A DNA stretch of 64,000 bases, taken from positions 249,168 through 313,167 of the forward strand of contig NZ_RJLM01000002.1 of assembly GCF_004104355.1 (NCBI RefSeq). Reading direction: 5' to 3'. The position numbers and the translations under genes were made by a program. This DNA comes from Photobacterium chitinilyticum. Its GTDB lineage: Bacteria; Pseudomonadota; Gammaproteobacteria; Enterobacterales; Vibrionaceae. The first letter of the stretch is position 1; each line of letters starts with the position of its first letter. The notes under the pieces were generated by a model. It did not search any database. It was not told where the DNA came from and worked only from the letters and a program-made list of their open reading frames with translations. Shown here in pieces: positions 42,066 through 51,423 of the stretch.

Positions 42066-43367
42066 ATGTCAAACCTGGTAATCGGTCTGAGTCTTGTTGG
42101 CGTGGTGTTAGCCTGGGTGATTGTTCGCTATTCTTCGGTGATGAAAACACAGCGCAGCAAGGTGCAGGAACAGTCTCTAAAAGATCAAAAGTATAAACGG
42201 GTCCTGGAAAAAGCCAGGGTGGCTGAGCGCGAAGATAAAATCTTCAAGGCGCAGACTGGACACGTGTCTAGTCAGTTGTCACTGGCGAAGGAATATGAGT
42301 TGACCAGTATCAGCCAGGCGATATTTTGGTACCGAAAGGCCGCAGGCCTCGAAAATGAGATTGCCCAGAATGCTCTGGCCCGTTTATGTCGGCATGATCC
42401 GGAAGATTCCGATGGCGAGGCAAAGTCGAAGTACTGGGAGCAGGTCGTCTTGGCCAAACGCAAAGAGCCGGAAGCCTTATATCAGTTGGGATATTACCAG
42501 GTGACAGCCTATGGTACCGAAGCTGATACTGATGCCGGGATTAAAAATATCGTGGTTGCGGCAGAGAAAGGTTATGTTGAGGCGCAGCTATTTCTGGGCG
42601 ACTGGTATGTCGCAGAAATAAACCAGCAGAAAGCTCCTCTGTTGGCATTCGGTTGGCGAGTTCGTGCCGCGATTAGCCACGATGTTAAAGGCTGTATCAA
42701 AACAGCCTTTTGCTACCAGAGCGGTGTCGGGGTTGCCAAGGACCGGGCCCGCGCCATTTACTGGTTGGAAAGGGCGGCAGAAATGGGCAGTGGAGAAGCG
42801 CAGTTTCTGGCAGCGAAAATGCATTTGGGCTCGGACGCCAATGATACGGCTATTGCTTATGTCTGGTTTTCGATAGCCCACGCTTTCGGCCACAAAACGG
42901 CCAGAAGTGAACGTGATGATGCGGCACAGTATGTCGGGATTGAATCAATTTTGGCTTCCCAGAGTGTTGCCAATTCCGTATACAAGATCCTTAGACACCA
43001 GCCTGTTGCGCTCCACACCGTTATCGATCTGTTAGATAGGGTGTACGGACGGCAGAGTTATCGGCCAGTTGAAGACGTATTGGCATCGCTGACTGCTGGT
43101 GAGCTTTCGGGTGATACGGCACAGGCTGACGCTATTGCCAGCCGGGATGGTGAAGCAGAGTGTGTCAACGTACCGGACTCAACAGTATCGTCAGAACAAG
43201 ATAGCGGCTTGGAAAGAAAGAGCCGCGTGAAAGTTGAAACCGAATCGCAGGATGACGACAGCGCTGACACTTCGGGGGCTCAGAATGCTACAGCCACCAA
43301 GGAGTACCAGCAGCAAAACTGGGCAACATCCTGGGATAGCTTATCGACGGAAAACGATAAGTTATAG
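42066..43367 (+). CDS. Sel1-repeat (TPR-like) membrane-anchored protein
   Basis: This 433-residue protein has an N-terminal membrane segment (about 4-21) and a charged helix. At least five Sel1-type helical repeats follow (about 85-290), for example AIFWYRKAAGLENEIAQNAL, AEKGYVEAQLFLGDWY and AIYWLERAAEMGSGEAQFLAA. A low-complexity acidic C-terminus (about 335-433) closes the protein. Sel1 proteins usually scaffold other proteins; no partner is evident here. GAGGGG lies before the ATG. Its last codons overlap those of the convergent HAD gene by six bases. Confidence 0.78.
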   Translation: MSNLVIGLSLVGVVLAWVIVRYSSVMKTQRSKVQEQSLKDQKYKRVLEKARVAEREDKIFKAQTGHVSSQLSLAKEYELTSISQAIFWYRKAAGLENEIAQNALARLCRHDPEDSDGEAKSKYWEQVVLAKRKEPEALYQLGYYQVTAYGTEADTDAGIKNIVVAAEKGYVEAQLFLGDWYVAEINQQKAPLLAFGWRVRAAISHDVKGCIKTAFCYQSGVGVAKDRARAIYWLERAAEMGSGEAQFLAAKMHLGSDANDTAIAYVWFSIAHAFGHKTARSERDDAAQYVGIESILASQSVANSVYKILRHQPVALHTVIDLLDRVYGRQSYRPVEDVLASLTAGELSGDTAQADAIASRDGEAECVNVPDSTVSSEQDSGLERKSRVKVETESQDDDSADTSGAQNATATKEYQQQNWATSWDSLSTENDKL

Positions 43368-44072
43368 TAATGTTGTTGGTGCAATGTCACATTCGAGATG
43401 CTCAAGTAGCTGTGGCATTGCCGTTATGGTTGTGACTCGGGGATGACTTATTTGGGCCGAATACGGTGTGGCCGCAAAGTGAAACGTGCGCATGCCTGCA
43501 TTTATGCCGGCTTGCACACCGTTGAGGGTATCATCGACAAAGACACACTCTTTAAGCATTACTCCCATGTGCATTGCGGCGAAATGAAGGATATCCGGAT
43601 CTGGCTTCCAGCTATTGGCCTCAAATCCGCTAAAAAGTTTACCTTCAAAATAGGGCAATAGCCCAGTCAGGCTCAGAGTGTGCTCTATTTTGCTGATTGG
43701 TGCATTGGAAGCAATACACATATCACAGCCCATATTCGACAGAGCTTCAAGCAGCTCCGGTACTCCCTTGATCGGATAAAGCCCTTGTTCAAACAGCTGT
43801 CGACACTCTTCTCTATACAGCGGTTCAAGGTCATCAACGCGGGCGTTTATGCCGCTGCGATCCCGAGTCTCGGCCAGAATATCGACCATCTTACCGCCCT
43901 GAAAATGACTCAGACATTCTTCAAGGCTTAGGGTGGCACCAAGCCGGTTGAAGATGTTGACCAGCGCTTGATTACAGAGTGTTTCACTGTCGACTAGAGT
44001 ACCGTCACAATCAAAAATGATACAGCGTATATCTGTTTTTCGTCTTGTTGCCGTGATATCGAGTTTATCCAT
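43362..44072 (-). CDS. HAD-superfamily phosphatase, YieH-like
   Basis: The 236-residue haloacid-dehalogenase-type phosphatase has motif I FDCDGTLVDSETLC, motif II SNAP, motif III lysine in WKPDPDI and motif IV VDDTLNGVQAG, with a helical cap between motifs I and II. It aligns well with E. coli YieH, reported to act on 6-phosphogluconate. The ATG at 44072 has GGAG eight bases upstream and is preferred over an ATG eight codons earlier. Substrate specificity cannot be read from the sequence. Confidence 0.85.
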   Translation of the reverse strand: MDKLDITATRRKTDIRCIIFDCDGTLVDSETLCNQALVNIFNRLGATLSLEECLSHFQGGKMVDILAETRDRSGINARVDDLEPLYREECRQLFEQGLYPIKGVPELLEALSNMGCDMCIASNAPISKIEHTLSLTGLLPYFEGKLFSGFEANSWKPDPDILHFAAMHMGVMLKECVFVDDTLNGVQAGINAGMRTFHFAATPYSAQISHPRVTTITAMPQLLEHLECDIAPTTLL

Positions 44073-44268
44073 AACTGGCACTCCAATAGGTTTCATTTGC
44101 TAACATTTCATTGTTAATACACACTATTGAGTACCACAATATGCATATTAACTTTTTGCTATCCTTATCGTGCTTACTTGCCTTTTTTTATGGTTTCTGG
44201 GATTTGAGCCTTATTCTGTATAGAAACATGGATGGTAAATAACGGGTAACTAGTTACTGTTGGGCAAC

Positions 44269-44730
44269 TTAACCGTGATAGCAGGAAAGGAAGCGATCTA
44301 AAGCTGCTAGGCTGTTTTTGTCTTGGCGTTGTTCCGCGTGCAGAAAGGCCAGAATAGCGTCCTCATGCGCCTGTACAAGTTGATATAAGGCTAGGTGCGC
44401 TTGTGCTTGCTGGGCTTGCTGGCGGTATTTTAGCGCATAGGGTTCGACCCATGATGCCATGGTGTCGACCAGTACTGGCCACTCTAGCGATAGCCATTTC
44501 TCTGCATCCAGTCGGCCCTTCTGTTCCATTTCCAAATGGCGGTCAGGGCATTCTACACCTAGCTTTTCTAGCCCCGATTTCAGGTGCTGTGCTGTGATGC
44601 GTTCAACAAGAATCAGCTTCTGCCATTTGTTGATATGATTATCATCACTATACTTTTCAGCAAAAGCAGTAAAAAAGGCAATGCCGTACAGTTCACCAAG
44701 ATAGGCAGAAAAAAGTTGTTCAATTAGCAT
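44269..44730 (-). CDS. Hypothetical all-helical protein, 153 aa
   Basis: I do not recognise the family. The sequence predicts four to five helices without membrane segments. Glu and His pairs are spaced like those of ferritin-like folds (LVERITAQHLKSG, LVQAHEDAILAFLHAEQ), so a ferritin-like or bundle fold is possible, but a metal site is not proven. It stands alone between convergent and divergent neighbours. Confidence 0.6.
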   Translation of the reverse strand: MLIEQLFSAYLGELYGIAFFTAFAEKYSDDNHINKWQKLILVERITAQHLKSGLEKLGVECPDRHLEMEQKGRLDAEKWLSLEWPVLVDTMASWVEPYALKYRQQAQQAQAHLALYQLVQAHEDAILAFLHAEQRQDKNSLAALDRFLSCYHG

Positions 44731-44829
44731 TTTGCAAGACTCAATAGTGTTGGGGGATGTTGGGTCAGTATTTTACTCTACTTTTTCTGGTGTGATTAGA
44801 CGGTTATACATAATAAAAAAGGGGTGACT

Positions 44830-45492
44830 ATGTCATCATCAATATTTCCTTCATGGCTTGGCGGCTATGAAGTGCGAGAACATATCAATAACCCGAATAT
44901 TTCTGTTGGGGCGCATACCTATTATTCTGGTTATTATCACGACAAGCACTTTGAGGATCAGTGTGTACGATATTTACTGGGGGATCATTCTAGCCGGGCG
45001 GTGTGGGAGTCGGGTATTTTCGGTGAGGTAGACAGGCTCGTTATCGGTAAGTATTGCTCGATTGCGTCAGGTGCTACCTTCATGCTGGCCGGCAATCAGG
45101 GACACCGTCATGATTGGGTATCTTCGTTTCCCTTTGATGTCAGCCAGTTTGGCAATAAGGTGAAATCAGGTTTTGAGCGGTCTGGGGATACGGTGATTGG
45201 TAATGATGTGTGGATTGGATCTGAGTGCGTCATTATGCCCGGTGTTACGATTAGTGACGGGGCGGTAATTGGTGCCCGGGCTGTGGTGACAAAAGACGTT
45301 GAGCCGTATGCAGTGGTCGTCGGTAATCCCGGCCAGGTGATCAAAAAGCGATTTAATGAAGATCAGATCATTATGTTGCGGGAGATGAAGTGGTGGGATT
45401 GGTCGCTGGATCTGTTGCAACAAAACATGGACTTGATGTGTAGCAATGACATCGAAGGCCTGTTTGAGCGCTATTGTCATTTTGAGAAGTGA
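44830..45492 (+). CDS. CatB-type xenobiotic O-acetyltransferase (hexapeptide repeat)
   Basis: This 220-residue left-handed beta-helix acetyltransferase is closely similar to type B chloramphenicol acetyltransferases. It has [17 protein letters not shown], the active-site loop [18 protein letters not shown] with the catalytic histidine, then [40 protein letters not shown] and MKWWDWSLD. Such genes are frequent in Vibrio as integron cassettes, but no attC site was seen. A GTG two codons earlier overlaps the ribosome-binding site, so the ATG at 44830 is preferred. Whether it confers resistance is unknown. Confidence 0.85.
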   Translation: MSSSIFPSWLGGYEVREHINNPNISVGAHTYYSGYYHDKHFEDQCVRYLLGDHSSRAVWESGIFGEVDRLVIGKYCSIASGATFMLAGNQGHRHDWVSSFPFDVSQFGNKVKSGFERSGDTVIGNDVWIGSECVIMPGVTISDGAVIGARAVVTKDVEPYAVVVGNPGQVIKKRFNEDQIIMLREMKWWDWSLDLLQQNMDLMCSNDIEGLFERYCHFEK

Positions 45493-45533
45493 TAGCGGTT
45501 GCAGACTAGAGCAATAACATTATCGATTTACCG

Positions 45534-45555
45534 AAGGGGCTCCTAGGAGCCCCTT
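45534..45555. terminator. Perfect palindrome between convergent genes
   Basis: An 11-bp perfect inverted repeat (AAGGGGCTCCT and its complement) lies between catB-like and the leftward gene. It lacks a long T-run and may act as a bidirectional terminator. Confidence 0.55.
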
Positions 45556-45584
45556 ATCAGTCATGAAACTAATCATAATTGAAC

Positions 45585-46520
45585 CTAAGCATACTCAGAT
45601 TGGCTTCGCCAACTCTGCTGGAGGGCGAGCTCTAGTGGGGTATGAATAAACTTGGACTTTGAATGAAGCTGCATCGTATCGGCTGGTGGCTTCCCTCCAT
45701 GTTGCCATAGTCTCCGGGTTTTAAGAAAGCGACGAAACAGTGGCGAGAAAAAGGCAATGAACTCAAGTATGGTCCAAGGAAGTTGGGTTATCGACACCGG
45801 TTTTCCGCTGCTAAGGGCCAGGCAGCGAGCAATATCATTGATGCTGGCCCTATGTCCGGGGTAATAGACAATATTTAATACGGGTTGGTCTAATCGCTCA
45901 TTGGTCAAGAGGTGGGCGATATTGTTCGCAAGATCAGGTAAGAATGTCCAGTAGTGACAAAGAGATTCAGAGCTGGGCGACTGGATGATCACTTTGTGCC
46001 GGGTTTCTTTTATGAGCATACCTAGGTAGCCATGGCACAACGCGCAGCTAAGGCTGTGTCCGCAGCATATTACCAGTATTTTGGTTCCGTTTTTACTTGC
46101 CTGCCGCAGGCGGTTTTTTAGCCTTTTGGGTAAATATACCGTAATGGGTTGTTTTTTGGTCCAAAAAGGAAGTGAAGGAAACCAGTGTTGTTGCATATCA
46201 TATTTATTGGTTGTGATCACGAGCCGGAGTTTAAGCTGCTCTGCGAGCGAAATGATTTGATCAATCGAAAAAATGAGCTCCTTCTTGGCTGCGGCTGATT
46301 CCGGGAGATGAACAAAGACAGTATCGACCTCTTTGGCGATTTGATATAGGAACTCAATATCGTCGCTGTCCATCTCAGCCAAAGTCAGTTGGCTGAGGAT
46401 AGGTGCGTGGGCACTGTCGTCACGTACTACGCCGGTTACGTCCCAGTTGTTGCTGATCAGGGTACGGCAGAGATTATCTCCCATTTCCTGACAGGCACCG
46501 AAAACTAAGGCTTTTCTCAT
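45585..46520 (-). CDS. NAD(P)-binding, NmrA/epimerase-like protein
   Basis: The 311-residue protein starts with a Rossmann motif variant (KALVFGACQEMGDNLCRTL). It has the layout of atypical short-chain dehydrogenases (SQLTLAEMDSDDIEFL, VFVHLPES). The central Tyr-x3-Lys pair is not obvious, so it may bind the nucleotide without classical catalysis. GAGGTTA precedes the ATG at 46520. It is divergent from a LysR regulator that probably controls it. Confidence 0.65.
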   Translation of the reverse strand: MRKALVFGACQEMGDNLCRTLISNNWDVTGVVRDDSAHAPILSQLTLAEMDSDDIEFLYQIAKEVDTVFVHLPESAAAKKELIFSIDQIISLAEQLKLRLVITTNKYDMQQHWFPSLPFWTKKQPITVYLPKRLKNRLRQASKNGTKILVICCGHSLSCALCHGYLGMLIKETRHKVIIQSPSSESLCHYWTFLPDLANNIAHLLTNERLDQPVLNIVYYPGHRASINDIARCLALSSGKPVSITQLPWTILEFIAFFSPLFRRFLKTRRLWQHGGKPPADTMQLHSKSKFIHTPLELALQQSWRSQSEYA

Positions 46521-46622
46521 AGTTAACCTCAATCATGCGATTCATATCAATATACTAATATGCAGTTTGGGTCTTATTGTGGCTATAGTAAATACACAGA
46601 TAGGCATAGTAGGTATACGAGT

Positions 46623-47537
46623 ATGAATAACATGGAATGGGACAGTATTCGGATATTTCTGGCTGTCGTTGAAGAGGGAAGTATGTCAGCAGCGGCTCAA
46701 GTACTCGGGGTGTCGCAGCCTACGGTGAGCCGTTATATTTTGGCACTGGAAGAGAAAGTCGGTCTTAATTTATTTGACCGTTCATATAACGGGCTCAAAG
46801 TGACAGAGGTTGGGGCCAGCTTATTAGAATCGGCCCAGGCAACGGCAAGGGGGGCTGAGAGTTTTACCAGGCAAATCAATGCCACCTCTGAACATATTGA
46901 TGGCCACGTTCGTCTGGCAGTTAGCGAACTTATGGCATATTACTTTCTACCAGATGCAATTACAGCATTTAAGCATCAATATCCATACATAGAAGTCGAG
47001 ATATTGATCTCAGACCATGGTGTGAATCTTAATAAGCGGGATGCTGATTTATTGGTGTCTATAGAAAAACCGGAACAGCCTGACCTCGTTGTCAGTCATT
47101 TATTTGAAGAGAAATTAGGCTTTTTTGCTCATCGTGATTATCTGTCAGAGAATGGAGAACCTCAATCCCTTCAAGATTTGCACTCAGGTGCGTATCAAAT
47201 TATAGGTGATGATCGTAATGGATTATATATTCAGCAAGCGGATCGTGCTGGTCGGACATTGAATAAATCACATTTTAGTTTTCGTACCGATAGCAAAAAA
47301 ATGCAAGTAGATTTAGTGAAGGCCAAAGCAGGTGTAGCCGTGACTACCCAGGCGGTTGCAGGGAAGTATCCAGAGCTTGTTCAGTTATTTCCTGAAATAG
47401 CGTTGCCGCCAGTCAATTGGTGGTTGGTCTGTCATCGGGATGTAAATGTTAATCCGCGCATTCATAATTTGATGACTTTTCTTAGTCAGTGGTTTCAGCA
47501 GAAAAAATGGCTAGGGTGTAAGCTGGGTAAAAAATGA
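46623..47537 (+). CDS. LysR-family transcriptional regulator
   Basis: The 304-residue regulator has an N-terminal winged helix (about 1-65: WDSIRIFLAVVEEGSMSAAAQ and VSQPTVSRYILALEEKVGLNLFDR) and a LysR substrate-binding domain (about 95-295). The ATG at 46623 puts the helix-turn-helix in the usual place; an earlier frame start would add a non-homologous tail. It is divergent from the Rossmann-fold gene, separated by about 100 bp. The effector is unknown. Confidence 0.88.
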   Translation: MNNMEWDSIRIFLAVVEEGSMSAAAQVLGVSQPTVSRYILALEEKVGLNLFDRSYNGLKVTEVGASLLESAQATARGAESFTRQINATSEHIDGHVRLAVSELMAYYFLPDAITAFKHQYPYIEVEILISDHGVNLNKRDADLLVSIEKPEQPDLVVSHLFEEKLGFFAHRDYLSENGEPQSLQDLHSGAYQIIGDDRNGLYIQQADRAGRTLNKSHFSFRTDSKKMQVDLVKAKAGVAVTTQAVAGKYPELVQLFPEIALPPVNWWLVCHRDVNVNPRIHNLMTFLSQWFQQKKWLGCKLGKK

Positions 47538-47877
47538 ATAATGTTGCACTGCTGTAAGTTTAGGGCACTTGCATTGTGGCTGCTTTAGAAGTTGAAAATA
47601 TATCAGGAATATTCAACAAAATTTTAGGTTATGGGTGATTATTGCCCAAGGTTAAACGTTTTCGTTGCCATAAACTTGATCTGAACCAGTGACTTTTAAC
47701 TTTTTTTGATTTTTTCGAAAACAAAAGTTGAGTTATTCAAAAAAAATTGAATAATGTAACTAAAACATATAATGCCGAGAAGATGCTGCTCCACACATTT
47801 TCCTCTGCTGTCTAGATAAAGACGTGTGACGGGACAACAAGTTGTCCTTAGGCCCTATACATTCTGATGAGATAACC
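47538..47877. other. ackA upstream region
   Basis: This is a 340-bp AT-rich gap. The only marked structure is a short hairpin, GGACAA/TTGTCC with loop CAAG (47832-47847), 30 bp before the ackA start. No other feature was recognised. Confidence 0.4.
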
Positions 47878-49071
47878 ATGAGCAATTCTTTAGTTCTTGT
47901 AATCAACTCCGGTAGTTCTTCATTGAAGTTCGCGCTAATCGATACAGTTAGCGGTGAAGCAACTTTGAGTGGTTTGGGTGAGTGTTTCGGCATGCCTGAA
48001 GCTAATGTTAGCTGGAAAATCGACGGCGAAAAGCAGGAATACACACTAAACGATTCTGGTAACCACCACCAACAAGCTGTAGACCGCATCGTAGCCTTGC
48101 TTGAAGAGCTTGGTATCAAGCAAGATATCGTCGCTGTTGGCCACCGTGTCGTACATGGTGGTGAGAAATTCACGAAGACAGTCAAGATTGACGATAGCGT
48201 TCTTGAAGAAATAGAGAAGCTAAGTGACTTGGCTCCGCTGCACAACCCTGCTCATGTTATTGGTATGCGTGCTGCTATTAAAGCTTTCCCGACGCTGGCT
48301 CAGTACGCTGTCTTTGATACAGCCTTCCACCAGACAATGCCTGCTAGGGCGTATACCGGTGCAATCTCTCAGAAGCTTTACACTGAATACGGTATCCGCC
48401 GTTACGGCTTCCACGGTACGAGCCACTACTTCGTAAGCCGTGAAGCCGCCAAAATGATCAATAAGCCAGTGGAAGAGAGCAGTTTTATCTCTGTTCACCT
48501 GGGTAACGGTGCTTCTGTCTGTGCTATCAAGAACGGCGAGAGTGTGGATACGAGCATGGGCTTTACCCCGCTTGCCGGCCTGATGATGGGTACACGCTGT
48601 GGTGACCTTGATCCAAGCATCATTGAGTTCCTGCTGAAAAAAGGCTGGGCTCAGGAAGACGTTTTCACCGAGCTGAATTCAAAGTCAGGTCTGCTAGGTG
48701 TTTCCGGCCTGACAAGTGACTGCCGCGGTATTATCGAAGCGATGGAAAATGGTCATGAGGGTGCCGCTCTGGCATTTGAAATTTTCACTTACCGTGTTGC
48801 TAAATATATCGGTTCTTACATGGTGTCACTGGATGAGCTAGACAGCATCATCTTCACTGCGGGTATTGGTGAGAACTCTCAGCCAATTCGTAGCAAGATC
48901 CTCGAAAACCTGAAGATCTTCGGTTACCGTGAAGACGAAGAAGCGAACGCCGCTGCTCGTTTTGGTAACAGTGGCATCATTACCAAGCCAAATACACCTG
49001 TTGCTATGGTAATCCCAACCAACGAAGAGTGGGTTATCGCAAAAGAATCTATGGCGTTACTGCACGCGTAA
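47878..49071 (+). CDS. ackA: Acetate kinase
   Basis: This 397-residue enzyme interconverts acetate + ATP and acetyl phosphate + ADP. Family signatures are LVINSGSSSLKFAL at the N-terminus, GHRVVHGGEKF, VFDTAFHQTMP, GFHGTSHYFVS, SVHLGNGASVCAIKNG and FTAGIGENS. The ATG at 47878 matches the family start; the frame extends 12 codons further without homology. No pta gene is adjacent, as seen for the second acetate kinase on chromosome II of Vibrio. Confidence 0.96.
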   Translation: MSNSLVLVINSGSSSLKFALIDTVSGEATLSGLGECFGMPEANVSWKIDGEKQEYTLNDSGNHHQQAVDRIVALLEELGIKQDIVAVGHRVVHGGEKFTKTVKIDDSVLEEIEKLSDLAPLHNPAHVIGMRAAIKAFPTLAQYAVFDTAFHQTMPARAYTGAISQKLYTEYGIRRYGFHGTSHYFVSREAAKMINKPVEESSFISVHLGNGASVCAIKNGESVDTSMGFTPLAGLMMGTRCGDLDPSIIEFLLKKGWAQEDVFTELNSKSGLLGVSGLTSDCRGIIEAMENGHEGAALAFEIFTYRVAKYIGSYMVSLDELDSIIFTAGIGENSQPIRSKILENLKIFGYREDEEANAAARFGNSGIITKPNTPVAMVIPTNEEWVIAKESMALLHA

Positions 49072-49163
49072 TAGATTTCGGCCAACCAGAGTGTTGGCCT
49101 AACCAAGCTGCCCAAGGGCTTGGTTAATCTCCTGCTTGGAACACAGGGGAATTACGGAACGGG

Positions 49164-49198
49164 AAACGGCCCTGAGCATCTGCTCAGGGCCGTTTTTT
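49164..49198. terminator. Terminator between ackA and the first alkaline phosphatase gene
   Basis: A 14-bp stem (AACGGCCCTGAGCA and its complement) with a T-run on the plus strand. A related sequence lies beside the second phosphatase gene at 54492-54519. Confidence 0.85.
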
Positions 49199-49218
49199 CA
49201 TTCTGTAACTGGAGGTTG

Positions 49219-50796
49219 CTACTTCACCATACTCTTGATGTACTCGCCCAGCTCAGAGTGGTGCATGATTTTTGATACCGGGACAATCTCTTTCAGCGGC
49301 CCCCAGGCAAACACGTTGACAGGGGTGTGAGTGTGGGTTCCTGTCCCCCAAACCGTGTTTTGGCCCGTTGCGTGTTCACGGGCCAGCAGGTTGCCCCGGT
49401 CGTTGTATGGGAAGAAGGCATCGAAATCGTTGATTGCCGGTATGTCTTTTACTTTGAGGTATTTGTGATTTTCCCGAAAGTACGGGTTTGGCTTGGTTGC
49501 CAGCACGTTAGCCGCTTGCGCTTCCGTGATTGGGAAACTGCTGTTGGCATTGACGATAGCAGCCAGTTTTTCTGGGGTTTGCTGCGTATGTTCTAGTTTG
49601 TCAAACTCGCTGAACATTGCGGCGTAACTCATTTTCTGATTATAGAGGCCGTCAAGGATCTCGAATTTACCAAAGTTGAAATTAGGAGCGTAACCGCGAT
49701 TTTGAAATGCCTCACCGGAACGCTTCTCTGGTTTTGGCAACTCGTGTGACGAATAACTAAAGCCGAATGAACCCGTTTCATGATCGGCTGTGACGATGAT
49801 GAGCGTATCATCACGATCTTTGGCCCACTCATAAACAGAGCTTACCGCCTCGTCAAACTTGATCATTTCATGCAACATTGTACCCGCATCATTGCTGTGT
49901 CCTGCCCAGTCAATCTGACCGCCTTCAACCATGAGAAAGAAGCCGTCCTTGTCTTTTGACAGCAGCGAGAGTGCTTTTTCTGTCATCTCTTTCAGTGTCG
50001 GCTGTGTCCGGTCCGGGGCATTTTTGGTGTTGCTATAGGCGATGCCGTCATTCATGCCTGAATAGGCAAACAGGCCCAGCAGTTTATCGCCCTGTGCTGC
50101 TTCTAGCGTGTCTTTGTTAAAGGCGAGGCTGTAACCTTCACCTTGTGCTTCAGTGAGAAGATTGCGGTCATCTTTACGTTTGGATTTTAATTTCACGTCA
50201 CCCTGTGTTAGGGCCTCAAGCTCTTTGTACACGCTTCCTTTATCGTTGGTTGATTTGGGGATCCAGTGACGTAGACCGCCAGATAGCATGACATCTACCC
50301 CGGTTTTCAGCATGTCAGAAGCAATATCATTTTCCAAAGAGCGGTGCGGCTGGTGAGCTGCGAATGCGGCGGGCGTAGCATGCGTCAGGCGAGTATCGGA
50401 AACCAACCCGGTTGCTTTGCCTATGCTCTTGGCTTTTTCCAGTACCGTTTCTACGTGGTTACCCTTTGAGTCGATGCCGATCACTTCTGAAGCGGTGTAG
50501 ATACCGGTTGCCAGCATAGTTGCTGAGCACGCCGAATCGACAACAATTGCGTCTTCAGGGTGAGTCAACGACGAGCCGATGACACCCTCTTGAGCAAGTT
50601 TATACAATGCCGTGGTTTCCCCCTTGTAGATAGAGTGTGGTGCACTGTTGGCGTAGGTCTCCAATAAGCCGACTTGCTGTGGTCCCATACCGTCACCAAT
50701 CATTAAGATAACGTTTTTGATTTCTGCCGATAATGCAGAAAAGGAGATTGTAGAAGTGGCTGCGACAAGGACGAGAGGTTTAACTATGTGTTTCAT
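49219..50796 (-). CDS. phoA: Alkaline phosphatase, Vibrio (VAP) type, copy 1
   Basis: This 525-residue secreted phosphomonoesterase has a signal peptide (VLVAATSTISFSALSA, cleavage before EIKN). The metal and nucleophile motifs are MIGDGMGPQQ, VVDSACSATML (Ser nucleophile), LTHATPAAFAAHQPHRS, EGGQIDWAGHSNDAG, TADHETGSFGFSY and GTHTHTPVNVFAWGP. A large insert after TADHETG, forming the crown loop, and the overall match identify it with the cold-active Vibrio enzyme rather than E. coli PhoA. A paralogue lies at 54547-56124. No clear Pho box was found. Confidence 0.94.
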   Translation of the reverse strand: MKHIVKPLVLVAATSTISFSALSAEIKNVILMIGDGMGPQQVGLLETYANSAPHSIYKGETTALYKLAQEGVIGSSLTHPEDAIVVDSACSATMLATGIYTASEVIGIDSKGNHVETVLEKAKSIGKATGLVSDTRLTHATPAAFAAHQPHRSLENDIASDMLKTGVDVMLSGGLRHWIPKSTNDKGSVYKELEALTQGDVKLKSKRKDDRNLLTEAQGEGYSLAFNKDTLEAAQGDKLLGLFAYSGMNDGIAYSNTKNAPDRTQPTLKEMTEKALSLLSKDKDGFFLMVEGGQIDWAGHSNDAGTMLHEMIKFDEAVSSVYEWAKDRDDTLIIVTADHETGSFGFSYSSHELPKPEKRSGEAFQNRGYAPNFNFGKFEILDGLYNQKMSYAAMFSEFDKLEHTQQTPEKLAAIVNANSSFPITEAQAANVLATKPNPYFRENHKYLKVKDIPAINDFDAFFPYNDRGNLLAREHATGQNTVWGTGTHTHTPVNVFAWGPLKEIVPVSKIMHHSELGEYIKSMVK

Positions 50797-51070
50797 TTTA
50801 TAATCCTGATATAAATACGGCCTCAGTAAATCAAGGAGTTATGACGTATTTATTGCAACTATAAGTATTTAATATGAACAGCTTATTCTCTCAATCGAGC
50901 AATAAACTTTTCGATGCGCGATCTCCGTCGCAAACGGATAACCGTTTAGTTGGTAATGAGTTTTTAATTGCTCGGATCACACTTATTGATAATGAGCATA
51001 TATTTATCAGATTACCTATAGGATGATGACATCATTAATTTACCATTGCTTTTTTATTTAGGAACATAAA

Positions 51071-51169
51071 ATGGACGTGTACCTCAAATTGCAATCTACC
51101 GCTACATTGGCGTTGTCAGCCTGGTATAACGTTGATCACAAGCTTTCCTTTCATCTGTCTTCAGAATAA
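51071..51169 (+). CDS. TnaC-like leader peptide, upstream copy (TnaC1)
   Basis: This 32-codon reading frame begins MDVYLK and has AGGAA six bases before the ATG. Trp18 and Asp22 reproduce the W-x3-D spacing of E. coli TnaC (Trp12, Asp16). At the place of the essential Pro (position 30) it has Ser, encoded TCT where the second copy has CCT, and it ends in TAA instead of TGA. It shares 11 of 32 residues with the downstream copy at identical positions. A small hairpin GAGACG/CGTCTC follows at 51175-51193. Tryptophan-dependent stalling is therefore doubtful here. Confidence 0.6.
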   Translation: MDVYLKLQSTATLALSAWYNVDHKLSFHLSSE

Positions 51170-51324
51170 GCTTTAGAGACGCTATTTTCGTCTCCTTACT
51201 ACATTCAGCATCTAAAAAAACAGTCTTGTGATGGTTTGATATTATTTGTGAAAGCAAAGGTATGCTAATACTATTAATACAAATCAATGGCTATTCAACT
51301 TATATTTTCATGTGAGAGCATAAA

Positions 51325-51423
51325 ATGAATGTGTATCTTAAGTGGAATATCTCATCATTGCCATTGTTGACACCATGGTATGTTGAAGACTATAAGATAT
51401 CTTACTACTTTCCTATATTGTGA
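51325..51423 (+). CDS. tnaC: TnaC leader peptide of the tryptophanase operon (TnaC2)
   Basis: This is a 32-codon leader peptide starting MNVYLKW, with GAGAG upstream. The stall signature W18-x3-D22-x7-P30 has exactly the spacing of E. coli TnaC (Trp12, Asp16, Pro24), and the stop codon is UGA. Two residues (Ile, Leu) separate Pro from the stop, as in some other species where the peptide runs past the proline. The tnaA start is 197 bp downstream, a distance similar to E. coli, where Rho acts in the spacer. Free tryptophan is expected to stall the ribosome and allow tnaA transcription. Confidence 0.82.
   Translation: MNVYLKWNISSLPLLTPWYVEDYKISYYFPIL

Noticed and set aside
44141-44242. A 33-codon plus-strand frame encoding a hydrophobic peptide (MHINFLLSLSCLLAFFYGFW...)
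   Set aside because: It could be a small membrane protein, but the ribosome-binding site is weak, the region is AT-rich and no homologue is recognised. Kept out for lack of support.
44830-45492. The CatB-like gene as an integron cassette
   Set aside because: No attC-type inverted repeat or neighbouring cassette was seen, and a plain hairpin and ordinary chromosomal genes flank it.
48456-48467. ATGATCAATAAG inside ackA as an RctB site
   Set aside because: It lacks the ATGATCAAG core and the CGGA-type lead, and is explained by the codons Met-Ile-Asn-Lys.
50968-51014. CRP site before the tna leader region
   Set aside because: Only half-sites such as TCACA and an imperfect TGATAA...TTATCA repeat were found. 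None matches the full TGTGA-N6-TCACA consensus well enough.
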